From NCBI GenBank assembly GCA_020635875.1, contig JACJYY010000006.1, positions 124,001-188,000 on the forward strand: 64,000 nt of DNA. Reading direction: 5' to 3'. The notes under the pieces were generated by a model, which was not told where the DNA came from, ran no database searches, and worked only from the letters and a program-made list of their open reading frames with translations. Positions 43,194 through 52,413 of this stretch are shown here, in pieces. The position numbers and the translations under genes were made by a program. Origin of the DNA: Flavobacteriales bacterium. Its GTDB lineage: Bacteria; Bacteroidota; Bacteroidia; Flavobacteriales; Flavobacteriaceae. Position 1 is the first letter of the stretch, and every line of letters begins with the position of its first letter.

Positions 43194-44501
43194 CTATTTC
43201 TTCCTGAAATAAATATCTATCGGCACTCCACTTAAATCGAAATTTTCTCGCAATTTGTTTTCCACAAAGCGTTTATACGGATCAGCAATATACTGCGGTA
43301 AATTAGCAAAGAACACAAACTGAGGCGTTGGTGTAGGCAATTGCATACAATATTTAATCTTAATGTATTTTCCTTTAGTTGCTGGTGGCGGATTATTTTC
43401 GACAATTGGCAACATCAACTCATTCAACTTCGAGGTTGAAATACGTTGCTTTCTGCTTTCATAGATTTTCACACTTAATTCAAGTGCTTTTAATAATCGT
43501 TGTTTGGTCAAGGCCGAGACAAACACAATTGGCACATCATCAAAAGGTTTTAATTCTCTTCGGATAGCTGCTTCATAGTCTCTGGTTGAGTTGGTTTCCT
43601 TTTCAACCAAATCCCATTTATTGACTAATATGATTACTCCCTTTTTATTTTTTTGGGCCAACCAAAAAATACTTTGATCCTGTCCCTCAAAACCTCTAGT
43701 AGCGTCAATTACTAAAATACACACATCACTGTGCTCAATAGCTCTTACCGAACGCATTACAGAATAGAACTCTAAGTCTTCCTTTACCTTTGCTTTTCTA
43801 CGAATACCCGCAGTATCTACTAAATTAAATTCGAAACCAAAACGATTAAACTTTGTATCTATAGAGTCTCGTGTAGTTCCAGCGATATCGGTTACTATAT
43901 ATCTATCTTCTCCTATTAAGGCATTGATAAAGCTTGATTTTCCTGCATTAGGTCTTCCTACAACGGCAAATCGAGGTAATTCTGTTTCTTCTTCCTCTTC
44001 TTCCTTTTCAGGAAAAGACTCTACCAACTTATCCAACAACTCACCTGTTCCACTTCCATTTATACTCGAAAAAGGAATGTACTCTCCTAATCCTAATCCA
44101 TAAAACTCAATCGCATCATCATAACGCTGTGTATTATCGACTTTATTTACAGCCAATATGACTGGTTTAGTCACCTTTCGAAGTAAACGTGCCACTTCGG
44201 TATCCATTGGTGTAATACCTTCCTCCACATCAACTACAAAGATGATTACATCTGCCTCATCAATAGCCAATACTACCTGATTACGAATCTCTTCTTCAAA
44301 AATATCATCTGAACCTTTGACATAACCGCCTGTATCTATCACAGAAAAAGGACGTCCATTCCAATCACTTCGTCCATAGTTCCTATCACGTGTAACTCCA
44401 CTCACTGCATCTACAATGGCTTCTCTACGTTGTACTAAACGATTAAATAAAGTTGATTTCCCTACATTAGGTCTTCCTACAATTGCTACTATATTACTCA
44501 T
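43194..44501 (-). CDS. der: Ribosome-assembly GTPase Der (EngA)
   Basis: 435 residues with the defining tandem G domains: G1 [12 protein letters not shown] at residue 8, G4 NKVD near 119, second G1 [12 protein letters not shown] near 183, second G4 NKWD near 293, then the KH-like domain ([20 protein letters not shown]). It is needed for 50S subunit assembly. It lies 16 nt downstream of era, and the two probably share a transcript. Confidence 0.96.
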   Translation of the reverse strand: MSNIVAIVGRPNVGKSTLFNRLVQRREAIVDAVSGVTRDRNYGRSDWNGRPFSVIDTGGYVKGSDDIFEEEIRNQVVLAIDEADVIIFVVDVEEGITPMDTEVARLLRKVTKPVILAVNKVDNTQRYDDAIEFYGLGLGEYIPFSSINGSGTGELLDKLVESFPEKEEEEEETELPRFAVVGRPNAGKSSFINALIGEDRYIVTDIAGTTRDSIDTKFNRFGFEFNLVDTAGIRRKAKVKEDLEFYSVMRSVRAIEHSDVCILVIDATRGFEGQDQSIFWLAQKNKKGVIILVNKWDLVEKETNSTRDYEAAIRRELKPFDDVPIVFVSALTKQRLLKALELSVKIYESRKQRISTSKLNELMLPIVENNPPPATKGKYIKIKYCMQLPTPTPQFVFFANLPQYIADPYKRFVENKLRENFDLSGVPIDIYFRKK

Positions 44502-44517
44502 GCTTTAACTTTATATT

Positions 44518-45402
44518 CTAATCGTTATTGTATCCAAAACGTTTCAATTGATTTTGATTGGTGCGCCAGTCTTTATTGACTTTGACAAAAAATTCTATAT
44601 GTATTTGTTTACCAAAAAATCGCTCCAAATCTTTTCTCGCCTCTATCCCCACTCTCTTTAGTGCAGCACCTTTATGTCCTATAATAATCCCTTTTTGGGT
44701 ATCTCTTTCCACCATAATAACACAACGAATTCGGATGATTTCTTCATCTTCTTTAAATTCTTCTGTTAGTACCTCTACGGCGTATGGCACTTCTTTTTTA
44801 TAAAACAACAAAATCTTTTCTCGCACAATTTCATTAACGAAAAAACGTTCTGGTTTATCGGTTAATGTATCTTTTGGGTAATAGGGTGGACACTCTGGAA
44901 TCAACTCTACAATGCGATCAAACACCTCTCTTACATTAAATTTTTCAATTGCTGAAATAGCATATATTTCGGCATTTGGGACTTTCTCTTTCCAAAAACC
45001 AACCTGAACCTCCAGGTTCTCTTGATCTGTTGTATCAATCTTGTTTATCAGCAACAACACAGGTATTTTGGAGTGAATGATTTTATTAAAAAAGGCTTCA
45101 TCCTTTAAATCTTTCTCTCCTATCTCTACCATATAGATGAGAACATCTGCGTCTTCGAATGCTGATTTTACAAAATTCATCATGGAGGATTGCAACTCAT
45201 AGGCAGGTTTAATAATACCTGGAGTATCGGATAACACTACTTGAAAGTCTTCTCCATTAACAACCCCTAAAATACGATGACGTGTAGTCTGCGCCTTTGA
45301 TGTAATGATTGAAAGTCGCTCTCCTACAAAGGCATTCATAAGAGTAGACTTACCCACATTGGGATTACCAATTATATTTACAAAGCCTGCCTTGTGTGCC
45401 AT
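44518..45402 (-). CDS. era: Ribosome-assembly GTPase Era
   Basis: About 294 residues from ATG 45402 (MAHKAGFVNIIGNPNVGKST); an ATG six codons earlier is possible but less conserved-looking. G motifs: GNPNVGKS, DTPG (ILSDTPGIIKPAYELQ), NKID. The C-terminal KH domain has IIGHKGAALKRVGIEARKDL. It acts in 16S maturation and 30S assembly. TACATTTG at 45425-45418 on the minus strand is a candidate minus-7 box. Confidence 0.95.
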   Translation of the reverse strand: MAHKAGFVNIIGNPNVGKSTLMNAFVGERLSIITSKAQTTRHRILGVVNGEDFQVVLSDTPGIIKPAYELQSSMMNFVKSAFEDADVLIYMVEIGEKDLKDEAFFNKIIHSKIPVLLLINKIDTTDQENLEVQVGFWKEKVPNAEIYAISAIEKFNVREVFDRIVELIPECPPYYPKDTLTDKPERFFVNEIVREKILLFYKKEVPYAVEVLTEEFKEDEEIIRIRCVIMVERDTQKGIIIGHKGAALKRVGIEARKDLERFFGKQIHIEFFVKVNKDWRTNQNQLKRFGYNND

Positions 45403-45462
45403 CCATCTAATTTTTTGCAAATGTACGTAAAAATAGTTCAGGTAAATATTTTAAGATATTCC

Positions 45463-45492
45463 TTGGTTAATGAAATAAACATCGTATATTTG
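45463..45492 (+). promoter_or_regulatory. Promoter of the initiator tRNA gene
   Basis: TTG (45463-45465), 19-nt spacer, TATATTTG (45485-45492): a textbook Bacteroidota promoter placed 12 nt before the tRNA 5' end. Confidence 0.75.
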
Positions 45493-45504
45493 CACACGAA
45501 ACAT

Positions 45505-45577
<73 letters not shown>

Positions 45578-45587
45578 CTAAAGAGAA

Positions 45588-45618
45588 AGAGTTTATAGCA
45601 ATATAAGCTCTTTTTTTG
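45588..45618 (+). terminator. Terminator after tRNA-fMet
   Basis: Stem AGAGTTTATA (45588-45597) / TATAAGCTCT (45602-45611) with one G-U pair, followed by eight Ts. The sequence from 45619 to 45762 shows nothing recognisable. Confidence 0.75.
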
Positions 45619-45762
45619 TGCCTTAAATCTAGTTTTCAGAGGTTTATACCTTTTCCTTACTTTTCACAATTCCACCTAAAAACCTCCCTAAAAGGTGTAC
45701 AATTAGGCATACACGTCACTTCGCTAAGACACTTTTTAAGCTAAACCTCTATTTTGCCCCCC

Positions 45763-46476
45763 TTAATAAGAAATTGGCAAATTATTCAATTCTCTCTTGT
45801 AAATTTTCCAATTAGGAATAAACTTATTCAGATGGGTCTTAAAATTATCATTATGATTGCGCTCAATAAAATGAATTAACTCATGTACAATCACATATTC
45901 TAAACAATGCCTTGGCTTTTTAGCAAGTTCAAGATTTAATAATATTTTTCTTTTTTCAATACTACAAGAACCCCATTTAGTCCGCATCTTTTTTACATCC
46001 CAAGAATTGCAATCTTGTCCAGTTTTATCTTCCCAAAATTCTAAAATTTCTGGAACAATATTTTTGAGGTGGTTTCTGTACCACTCATTAAAAACCTTTT
46101 CCTTCGCTTCTTTGGTAGCATTAGGATTTACATATAATTCTAAATAGGTTTTATTCTTAATTATTATTTCGTGCTTACCGTGTCTCTCAATCACTTTTAA
46201 TAGATAACGTTTTCCATCAAAATAATGACTTTCACCAGTAATATATTCTCTTGGTGTTTCTCTTAATTGTTCATAAAAACTTTTTTGATGTTTCTTTATC
46301 CATCTTATTTTTCCAACGGCATATAATCGTATGGCTTCGTCGTTTAAATCTTTAGGCGCAGCAATACGAACCCTGCCTGTTGGTGGATAAACGGACAGGT
46401 GCATATTTTTGATGTCCTTTTTAATAACATCAATAGTTAGGTCTAAAATATTTATTTGCTCCTCTTTAATATTCAT
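45763..46476 (-). CDS. YgjP-like zinc metallopeptidase beside hsdR
   Basis: 237 residues. The C-terminal metallopeptidase domain has HELIH (198-202) plus His208 in HFIERNHND, giving the three zinc ligands of the YgjP/DUF45 family. KWGSCSIEKRKILLNLEL at about 168-184 is the typical preceding block. The N-terminal part (LSVYPPTGRVRIAAP) matches the same family. No secretion signal. It overlaps the 3' end of hsdR by 11 nt, so the two are made together; genes of this family often accompany Type I restriction genes, but why is not known. Confidence 0.88.
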   Translation of the reverse strand: MNIKEEQINILDLTIDVIKKDIKNMHLSVYPPTGRVRIAAPKDLNDEAIRLYAVGKIRWIKKHQKSFYEQLRETPREYITGESHYFDGKRYLLKVIERHGKHEIIIKNKTYLELYVNPNATKEAKEKVFNEWYRNHLKNIVPEILEFWEDKTGQDCNSWDVKKMRTKWGSCSIEKRKILLNLELAKKPRHCLEYVIVHELIHFIERNHNDNFKTHLNKFIPNWKIYKRELNNLPISY

Positions 46477-49400
46477 TTTGATTTTTTACAATTTCAAAAA
46501 TCTCATCTACGTTAAACCCACCAGGCAAAATATGTTTAATAGCTATTTTGATTTTCTTTTCTTTGAGTTTATTTCCTCTAAAGTCTGCTTGTTTATGGTA
46601 TCTAATGGCTTCATCCATAGCAATAGCCAATGTTTCATCTTGTCCTAAATTATCATACAAAGCTCTTTTGGCATTGGTGTCTAAAACACTTGGATAACTT
46701 GCAGTTTTATTAGGCCTAACCACTCGTTTCGTTAATTCAATTATTTTAGCTAAATATTCTTTATAATCTAAAGCCCCTCTTTTCCGTTCTAGAATTAATT
46801 CGTAAAGGATCGCCGACATCTTTTCAAAGTAGTGCGGATTTGTTGGGCGTTCTGTATTAATAACTTTTGCAATATTATTTTCAATGGTTTCAGCAACTGC
46901 TTCTTTATCTTTTTGGATACCATCAGGCAGTAATTTTACTGCATCCTCTCCACGCTCTACGATTAACTGAATTAAAGATAAATCATCAAACGCAGAAACA
47001 ACCTCGCTTTCATCTGCTCTTATATAACCATCTATTAAATGACGCATTGCAGGTTCAAAGCGTTTTAAATCAATATAATCGCCACTTGATTTTTCTATTT
47101 CATCTCTAAGGTTGGTATAAAACTTAACCTCTTGCTTAATTTCCTCAATCTCGGCAGGTGTATATCCTGCTTCTTCCATTTCATTGGCTATATTAGCATA
47201 AGACCGAATTAATGAAACCGTATATTTATAAAGATGCGTTCTTAATTGCTCCGTATTTTTTAAATCATTTGGATTATCTGAAGTACCACAAAAAAAGCGT
47301 TGAAATTGTATAGTATTTTGTGGGTGCACAGGTTCACAAAGTGCCTTTATAGTTTCTCTAGCGTTTTCTAAACGTTCCTTTGCTTTCTCCAGTCGATTGT
47401 CTAAAAGTCCTTTTACATCATCGCTATCGTATTCTCCAAAGGCTTCTTTGGTGTAGTCGTTAATTGAATTTTCCAAACTTTTAAATAAATCTTTGTAATC
47501 AATCACATAACCGTATTCTTTACTCTCTCCATCCAAACGGTTTACTCTACATATCGCTTGAAATAATCCATGATCTCTCATTTGCTTGTCTATGTATAAA
47601 TATGTAGCTGATGGGGCATCAAAACCAGTAAGCAACTTATCTACCACAATAAGTAGTTTCATTTGAGCAGGCTCATCAATAAATTTCTTTTTAACCTCTT
47701 TTTCAAAATCCTCTGGCGATTTACCATCTAACATTTTGATATAGGTTTCGTACTGCATTAATTTTTCAGTATAGCCCTCTTCTCCAGTAATTTCATCTTT
47801 TACACTTTGCAGATTTGGCTCATAAGAAGTAATAATGGCACAACGTTTAAAGCCTTTTTGTTGGAAAATCTCATAGTATCGGCAGGCTTGGTAAATACTT
47901 CCTGAAACTAACATTGCGTTTCCCGTTCCATTATTTAAACGGTCTTTTAATTCAAAATCCATTAATATATCATCCACAATACGATTGAGACGGTCTTGCG
48001 AACTCAATACCTTTTGCATGGTTCCCCAACGCTGTTTTAATTTTCGCTTGGCGACATCTGTTAGTCCTCTAGTTTTAGCATCAAACCATTGGTCTATTTT
48101 TCCTTGTGAAGTAATATTTTGGTCAACATTTCGGGCTTCGTATCTTAAATCTAAAACCACTTTATCATCAACTGCTTCATCAAATTTATAGGTGTGAATG
48201 TATGTACCAAAAACTTCAATACTTTTTTGTTTGTCCTTTTTCAACAAAGGTGTTCCTGTAAAACCTATAAAAAGTGCATTCGGCAAAATTTGTTTCATAG
48301 CTTTATGCAAGGTGCCAGACTGCGTCCTATGACACTCATCTACAAAAACAAATAAATTCCCTTTCGCTTTAAAATCTTTCGGTAGATTTTTAGTTAATTC
48401 ATCAGCAAAGGCGTCAAAATTCGCATCACCTTTGTTACCAAACTTGTGCACCAAAGAACAAATCAGCCATTCTTTCTTTTCGTTGAGTGTATTTACTAAA
48501 TCTTGACCGCTTTTGGTTCTATAAATCTGTTCATTAACCCCTTTAAATACTTTTTCGATTTGGTCGTCTAATTCCTCTCTGTCTGTTATTAGTAACACTC
48601 TGGCATCATCTACATTCTCTCTTAACCATTTTGTGAACCAAACCATGGTTAAACTCTTTCCACTTCCTTGTGTATGCCAAATAATACCACCCTCTCTTTT
48701 TTGCACACGCTCTTGGGCTGCTTTTATGCCGAAATATTGATTATGGCGACACAACTTTTTAGTGCCTTTATCAAATACAACAAAATCATGAATTAGCTCT
48801 AAAAAACGCTCTTTTGAACAAATTTGAGAAAGATGTCTTAACAGTTTATTTTCTTCGGCACTATTTTCTTTCCATTGTAGGTAGTATTTCTCCTTTGTAT
48901 CATAAGTGCCGTAACGTAAACCCTCTGTATCGCTTCCTGCCATCACAAACTGCATCGTGGTAAAAAAATGACCTATGACATCTTTTTCTTGGTTGAGTAG
49001 ATTTTGTCTAATGCCCTCTGTAACTCCTACAGTACTTCGTTTTAACTCAATGACACCTAATGCAATTCCATTCACATATATAACGATATCAGGTCTTTTG
49101 CTTCGCCCCTCATTATCGTAATAAATAGTTACTTCTTCGGCTATGGCAAAATGATTGTTTAGTGGATTTTTCCAATCGATTAGCCAAACCGTCTCTTTAT
49201 TCTCCCCAACATCTGGACGAACTTTTACACCATACCTCAACAACGAATAAACCTCTTTGTTAGCATCATACAAGCTCTTACCTGCACCATCTGAAGCTTT
49301 GGTTAATTTGTCTAAAGTTTTTTGAATAAGCGTATCTGAATATTCTTGTTTTTTGAGAAATGAAACGAGAAACTGTTTTTCAATATTACTATTGTTTTTT

Positions 49401-49501
49401 CGATCTTTCCAATCTCCAAAATAATCGTACTTTAAGCCTAATTCAAAATATTGAATGACTTTGTTTTGGGTTATTCTTTCTATTTGACCTACATCACTCA
49501 T
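46466..49501 (-). CDS. hsdR: Type I restriction enzyme R subunit
   Basis: 1,011 residues. The nuclease domain has the PD-(D/E)xK set Asp138 (RPDIVIYV), Glu152 and Lys154 (VIELKRS). The motor domain has Walker A HTQGSGKS at about 276-283, DECH at 388-391, and GFTGTPL near 420, followed by RecA2 (LLIVVDKLLTGFDAPSATYL; CRVNRLDGESKEYGYVIDY) and a helical C-terminus. All catalytic residues are present, so it should be active in ATP-driven translocation and cleavage. It is separated from the upstream AlbA_2 gene by 190 nt carrying three related repeats, so it may have its own promoter and control. Confidence 0.95.
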   Translation of the reverse strand: MSDVGQIERITQNKVIQYFELGLKYDYFGDWKDRKNNSNIEKQFLVSFLKKQEYSDTLIQKTLDKLTKASDGAGKSLYDANKEVYSLLRYGVKVRPDVGENKETVWLIDWKNPLNNHFAIAEEVTIYYDNEGRSKRPDIVIYVNGIALGVIELKRSTVGVTEGIRQNLLNQEKDVIGHFFTTMQFVMAGSDTEGLRYGTYDTKEKYYLQWKENSAEENKLLRHLSQICSKERFLELIHDFVVFDKGTKKLCRHNQYFGIKAAQERVQKREGGIIWHTQGSGKSLTMVWFTKWLRENVDDARVLLITDREELDDQIEKVFKGVNEQIYRTKSGQDLVNTLNEKKEWLICSLVHKFGNKGDANFDAFADELTKNLPKDFKAKGNLFVFVDECHRTQSGTLHKAMKQILPNALFIGFTGTPLLKKDKQKSIEVFGTYIHTYKFDEAVDDKVVLDLRYEARNVDQNITSQGKIDQWFDAKTRGLTDVAKRKLKQRWGTMQKVLSSQDRLNRIVDDILMDFELKDRLNNGTGNAMLVSGSIYQACRYYEIFQQKGFKRCAIITSYEPNLQSVKDEITGEEGYTEKLMQYETYIKMLDGKSPEDFEKEVKKKFIDEPAQMKLLIVVDKLLTGFDAPSATYLYIDKQMRDHGLFQAICRVNRLDGESKEYGYVIDYKDLFKSLENSINDYTKEAFGEYDSDDVKGLLDNRLEKAKERLENARETIKALCEPVHPQNTIQFQRFFCGTSDNPNDLKNTEQLRTHLYKYTVSLIRSYANIANEMEEAGYTPAEIEEIKQEVKFYTNLRDEIEKSSGDYIDLKRFEPAMRHLIDGYIRADESEVVSAFDDLSLIQLIVERGEDAVKLLPDGIQKDKEAVAETIENNIAKVINTERPTNPHYFEKMSAILYELILERKRGALDYKEYLAKIIELTKRVVRPNKTASYPSVLDTNAKRALYDNLGQDETLAIAMDEAIRYHKQADFRGNKLKEKKIKIAIKHILPGGFNVDEIFEIVKNQNEY

Positions 49502-49534
49502 AAGTATATTTTATTTGACGCTATCGACTTTTGT

Positions 49535-49690
49535 ATTCCGAACAAAAATTAAATAAAAAAGCCTTTAAAATCAACACTTTAGCTCTATTTTCCGAATTGG
49601 AATTAAATAAACCCCGAATTACAAATCAAATAGCAAAACACTGATTATTAGACTATTAAAATCTGTTTCCGAATCGGAATTAAATAAAAA
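49535..49690. repeat. Three imperfect TTCCGAA...AATTAAATAAA repeats before hsdR
   Basis: Copies begin at 49536 (TTCCGAACAAAAATTAAATA), 49590 (TTCCGAATTGGAATTAAATA) and 49667 (TTCCGAATCGGAATTAAATA). The first half of copies 2 and 3 is an imperfect palindrome (TTCCGAAT-CGGAA). They fill the 190-nt gap between the AlbA_2 gene and hsdR, a natural place for operators; regulatory function is inference. Confidence 0.6.
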
Positions 49691-49691
49691 A

Positions 49692-51152
49692 CTAAGCCCA
49701 ATACGGAACATAAACACTAAACTTTTTAGAAACATTATCTGAATCTTTTGCTTTTATTTTGCCTACACTCATGGCTTCTTTAATTAATAACGAAATTTGA
49801 GCTGCTTGCTTATCATGCATTCCAAAACGCTTTCTCAAAGAAGCATTATTAAAACCTCCATTACCATAGTATTCAATAATACTATGCTGGTAACAAGCTT
49901 CAATTCTTTCTTCATTGGTCATTTCTGCATATTTTTTAGGTGCGTACATCGTCACTTTAAAAGAATTTTCCAACTCTTCAAACTTTAGCGGCGGAAGACC
50001 AAAAAGTTCAATTGCTATAACTGCTTTTTCAAAACCAGAGCCTCTTTCTTCACAAATATTATATCTTCTAAAAGCAGATGCCAGAATCTCATTTCGCGAC
50101 TCTGGGGTAGTACGAATTAATCTGTCTATTTTTTTGGATGGTAATAATCTCCCTGGATTAGAAAACACTATCCTATCTTCAAAAATTTCAATCATTGGAC
50201 CTGAGCCTCTAATCGTAAAATCTTGATGGATTAAAGTATTTGCTATTAACTCTCTAAGAGCTATTTCTGGATACACTGCTGTATTAACACGAAGTGCGTT
50301 TTTGATAATCTCACTATCTTGTAACAATCCTTGAACAAACTGAATCAGCAATTCAAAACTGACAGCATAACCTTTTTTCCCTGGGTACTCTTTACTTGCT
50401 CCTACTTTGTTTTTCCCCTCATATTTTATAAGTCGTACCGATCTTCTTGAAAGCCCGTCAAACTTATTCAGGTCTTTTGCCGCTGCTATGGCTCCAAAGT
50501 TGGTAATATAAAACCCCTTACCATCAACATCAACTATCATTTTTTCGTCTTCGAGCCATCGTAAAATTTCTTTGATGTCTGTCGGGATAGGTTTTCCGAG
50601 TAGTTCTAATATTTTATCATATTCTAAAAGCGTAATAACTTCTACTTCGCTTAATAGTTTAGATGCGTGTAGTTCTTCCCAAGTTGGTGTCTTACTGTTC
50701 AGCATCAATGCTCCTATTTCTTGTCTCGAAGCTTTCCTTGTCGTACCTCCACTTCTAATAAAACTATCCTCAATGGTTTTACCTGCCTTATGAACAGGTT
50801 TTATAGCACTCTCTAAAATATGTACAAATAATAATTCTTCTCCCCTAAAGGTTTCTATTGCATGGTCTATCCTTACCAAAGGATTCACTCCATCACGACA
50901 CAACGAAGCTAAACGTTCAACAATAGCATCTGCTGTTGCTTTTTGAATCCCTATAACCGAAGCTGATTTGTCATTGACACCAAACACCAAAAACCCTCCT
51001 CCTGGCATATTGGCAAATGCAGCTATGTGCTGACATAACTTGTCGTTTTTGGGAGACAAGTTTTCTTTCCAATCAATTTCATTAAGTTCTGTAGGTACTT
51101 TCCCTAAAGATTTATCTAGATAATTTATGGCTTTGGGTATCCAATTTTTCAT
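49692..51152 (-). CDS. AlbA_2-domain ATP-binding protein within the Type I RM operon
   Basis: 486 residues. The N-terminal AlbA_2/Schlafen-like domain (about 20-150) shows EIDWKENLSPKNDKLCQHIA, AFANMPGGGFLVFGV and EDSFIRSGGTTRKASRQEI. A GHKL-type C-terminal part (about 270-430) has ELIANTLIHQDFTIRGSGPM, IVFSNPGRLLP and ICEERGSGFEKAV. A terminal winged helix follows (NASLRKRFGMHDKQAAQISL). Such proteins are thought to bind nucleic acid and act as regulators or defence effectors; the role here is unknown. It starts 1 nt after the hsdS stop and lies between hsdS and hsdR, an arrangement seen in other Type I loci. Confidence 0.8.
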   Translation of the reverse strand: MKNWIPKAINYLDKSLGKVPTELNEIDWKENLSPKNDKLCQHIAAFANMPGGGFLVFGVNDKSASVIGIQKATADAIVERLASLCRDGVNPLVRIDHAIETFRGEELLFVHILESAIKPVHKAGKTIEDSFIRSGGTTRKASRQEIGALMLNSKTPTWEELHASKLLSEVEVITLLEYDKILELLGKPIPTDIKEILRWLEDEKMIVDVDGKGFYITNFGAIAAAKDLNKFDGLSRRSVRLIKYEGKNKVGASKEYPGKKGYAVSFELLIQFVQGLLQDSEIIKNALRVNTAVYPEIALRELIANTLIHQDFTIRGSGPMIEIFEDRIVFSNPGRLLPSKKIDRLIRTTPESRNEILASAFRRYNICEERGSGFEKAVIAIELFGLPPLKFEELENSFKVTMYAPKKYAEMTNEERIEACYQHSIIEYYGNGGFNNASLRKRFGMHDKQAAQISLLIKEAMSVGKIKAKDSDNVSKKFSVYVPYWA

Positions 51153-51153
51153 T

Positions 51154-52413
51154 TTATTTTCTTTTATAAATAGCCTCTGGCTCTGCCACCATTATTAAAG
51201 GTTCTGTTGTTTCCTTAGTAACTGAGCTTGTCGTAGCCACTAACCTCGTTTTCCCTGTTAACAACTCCTGCATCATCCCTTGTTTTAGGGTTTGTGTTTT
51301 TTGTAATTGTTGCGCTAATGCTTCTATCTCGGCATCCATATCGCTTAGGATTTGAGCGATGGCTTGTTGTTCTTGGATATTTTTTGGCAATTTAATTTCA
51401 AAACTTTTTAATTGAATTGAATTTATACTGTCAAAAGTAGAACCAGTTGAGAGTTGAGACCAAGAATTTTCTTTGAACATTAAATAATAAAACAAGTAAC
51501 CATTTGAATATTTGATTGCACAAACACCTCTACCAATAGAACAATTAAAACTTGCTTTTGCAATTTCTCCAACCGGTGCTCTAACTGTCATAATCATATC
51601 TCCTTTTTCTGCTTGTTTAGAGTAAAAAGAAGTGTAAGTTCGAATAATAGTTTTTCTATTTTTTATATCTGCATTGCCTTGAATTAAAGGCAGCCCAACA
51701 CCTTCATAATTATAAAATTCAGATAATGGCGACTGCCCCATTATTATTTTTGCTACTTCCCCCAACTTCTTCGTTTCCCATTCCTCTGTAAATCCTTGTA
51801 AGCGTTTTTTACCTGTAAGCAATTCTTGCATTGCTCCTTGCTTAATGGCTTTCTTTTTGGCAATAAGGGTTTTTAGGTTTTGGATAAGTTGGTCGGTGTC
51901 GCTTAATGTATTGGCTATTTGTTTTTGTTCTTCGAGGGTTGGTGGTGCAGGAAATGTATAATAAATAAAGTCTTTTTGATACAAATGGTTTATTGTAGAA
52001 CCTGCGGTAAGTTTTGATAGGAAATCAGAAAAATGTCCAGACCTAAGTATGTAAAATAAATATTTAGGATAAAAACTGTTTTTTATGGGTCTTACAACGA
52101 ACACACCACTATTAAGGGTTGTTGGTTTTATTATTCTATCAATAATAGCAACTTTTCCAATAGTACCGTCTTTTGTAACAAGTATATCATCGACTTGCAA
52201 TTGTATGTATTTATCTTGATCGTATCTCTCTTTCTCAACATAAACACAGTTTTTCCAATCGATATAACCATTTAAAAAATCTGTACCAGTAACAAGAAAA
52301 TAATCTCCTGAGTTAAGGTATTCAGCAGTAGTTAGACCTTGCCAACCAATTCTTGCTTTAAGTAATGCCGACTTACCAAGATTAATATTTACCCAATCAT
52401 TGTTTAATTCCAT
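51154..52413 (-). CDS. hsdS: Type I restriction specificity subunit
   Basis: 419 residues with two target-recognition domains and two conserved spacer helices. TRD1 ends in PAPPTLEEQKQIANTLSDTD, then the central helix AIKQGAMQELLTGKKRLQGF (about 190-210). TRD2 ends in LPKNIQEQQAIAQILSDMDA, then the distal helix LKQGMMQELLTGKTRL near 385-400. The repeated QEQ..IA..LSD and QEL LTGK blocks are diagnostic. It overlaps hsdM by 10 nt. The DNA site cannot be predicted from the protein alone. No inverted partial hsdS copies were seen nearby, so phase switching by recombination is not indicated. Confidence 0.93.
   Translation of the reverse strand: MELNNDWVNINLGKSALLKARIGWQGLTTAEYLNSGDYFLVTGTDFLNGYIDWKNCVYVEKERYDQDKYIQLQVDDILVTKDGTIGKVAIIDRIIKPTTLNSGVFVVRPIKNSFYPKYLFYILRSGHFSDFLSKLTAGSTINHLYQKDFIYYTFPAPPTLEEQKQIANTLSDTDQLIQNLKTLIAKKKAIKQGAMQELLTGKKRLQGFTEEWETKKLGEVAKIIMGQSPLSEFYNYEGVGLPLIQGNADIKNRKTIIRTYTSFYSKQAEKGDMIMTVRAPVGEIAKASFNCSIGRGVCAIKYSNGYLFYYLMFKENSWSQLSTGSTFDSINSIQLKSFEIKLPKNIQEQQAIAQILSDMDAEIEALAQQLQKTQTLKQGMMQELLTGKTRLVATTSSVTKETTEPLIMVAEPEAIYKRK

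Noticed and set aside
43379..43567. Short plus-strand open frame antisense to der
   Set aside because: Antisense shadow without start context or domain signal.
45588..45762. Integration site (att) next to tRNA-fMet for the restriction module
   Set aside because: No direct repeat of the tRNA 3' end was found at the far side, and no integrase is present.
51154..52413. Phase-variable hsdS shuffling
   Set aside because: Only one hsdS is present, with no inverted repeats or invertase nearby.
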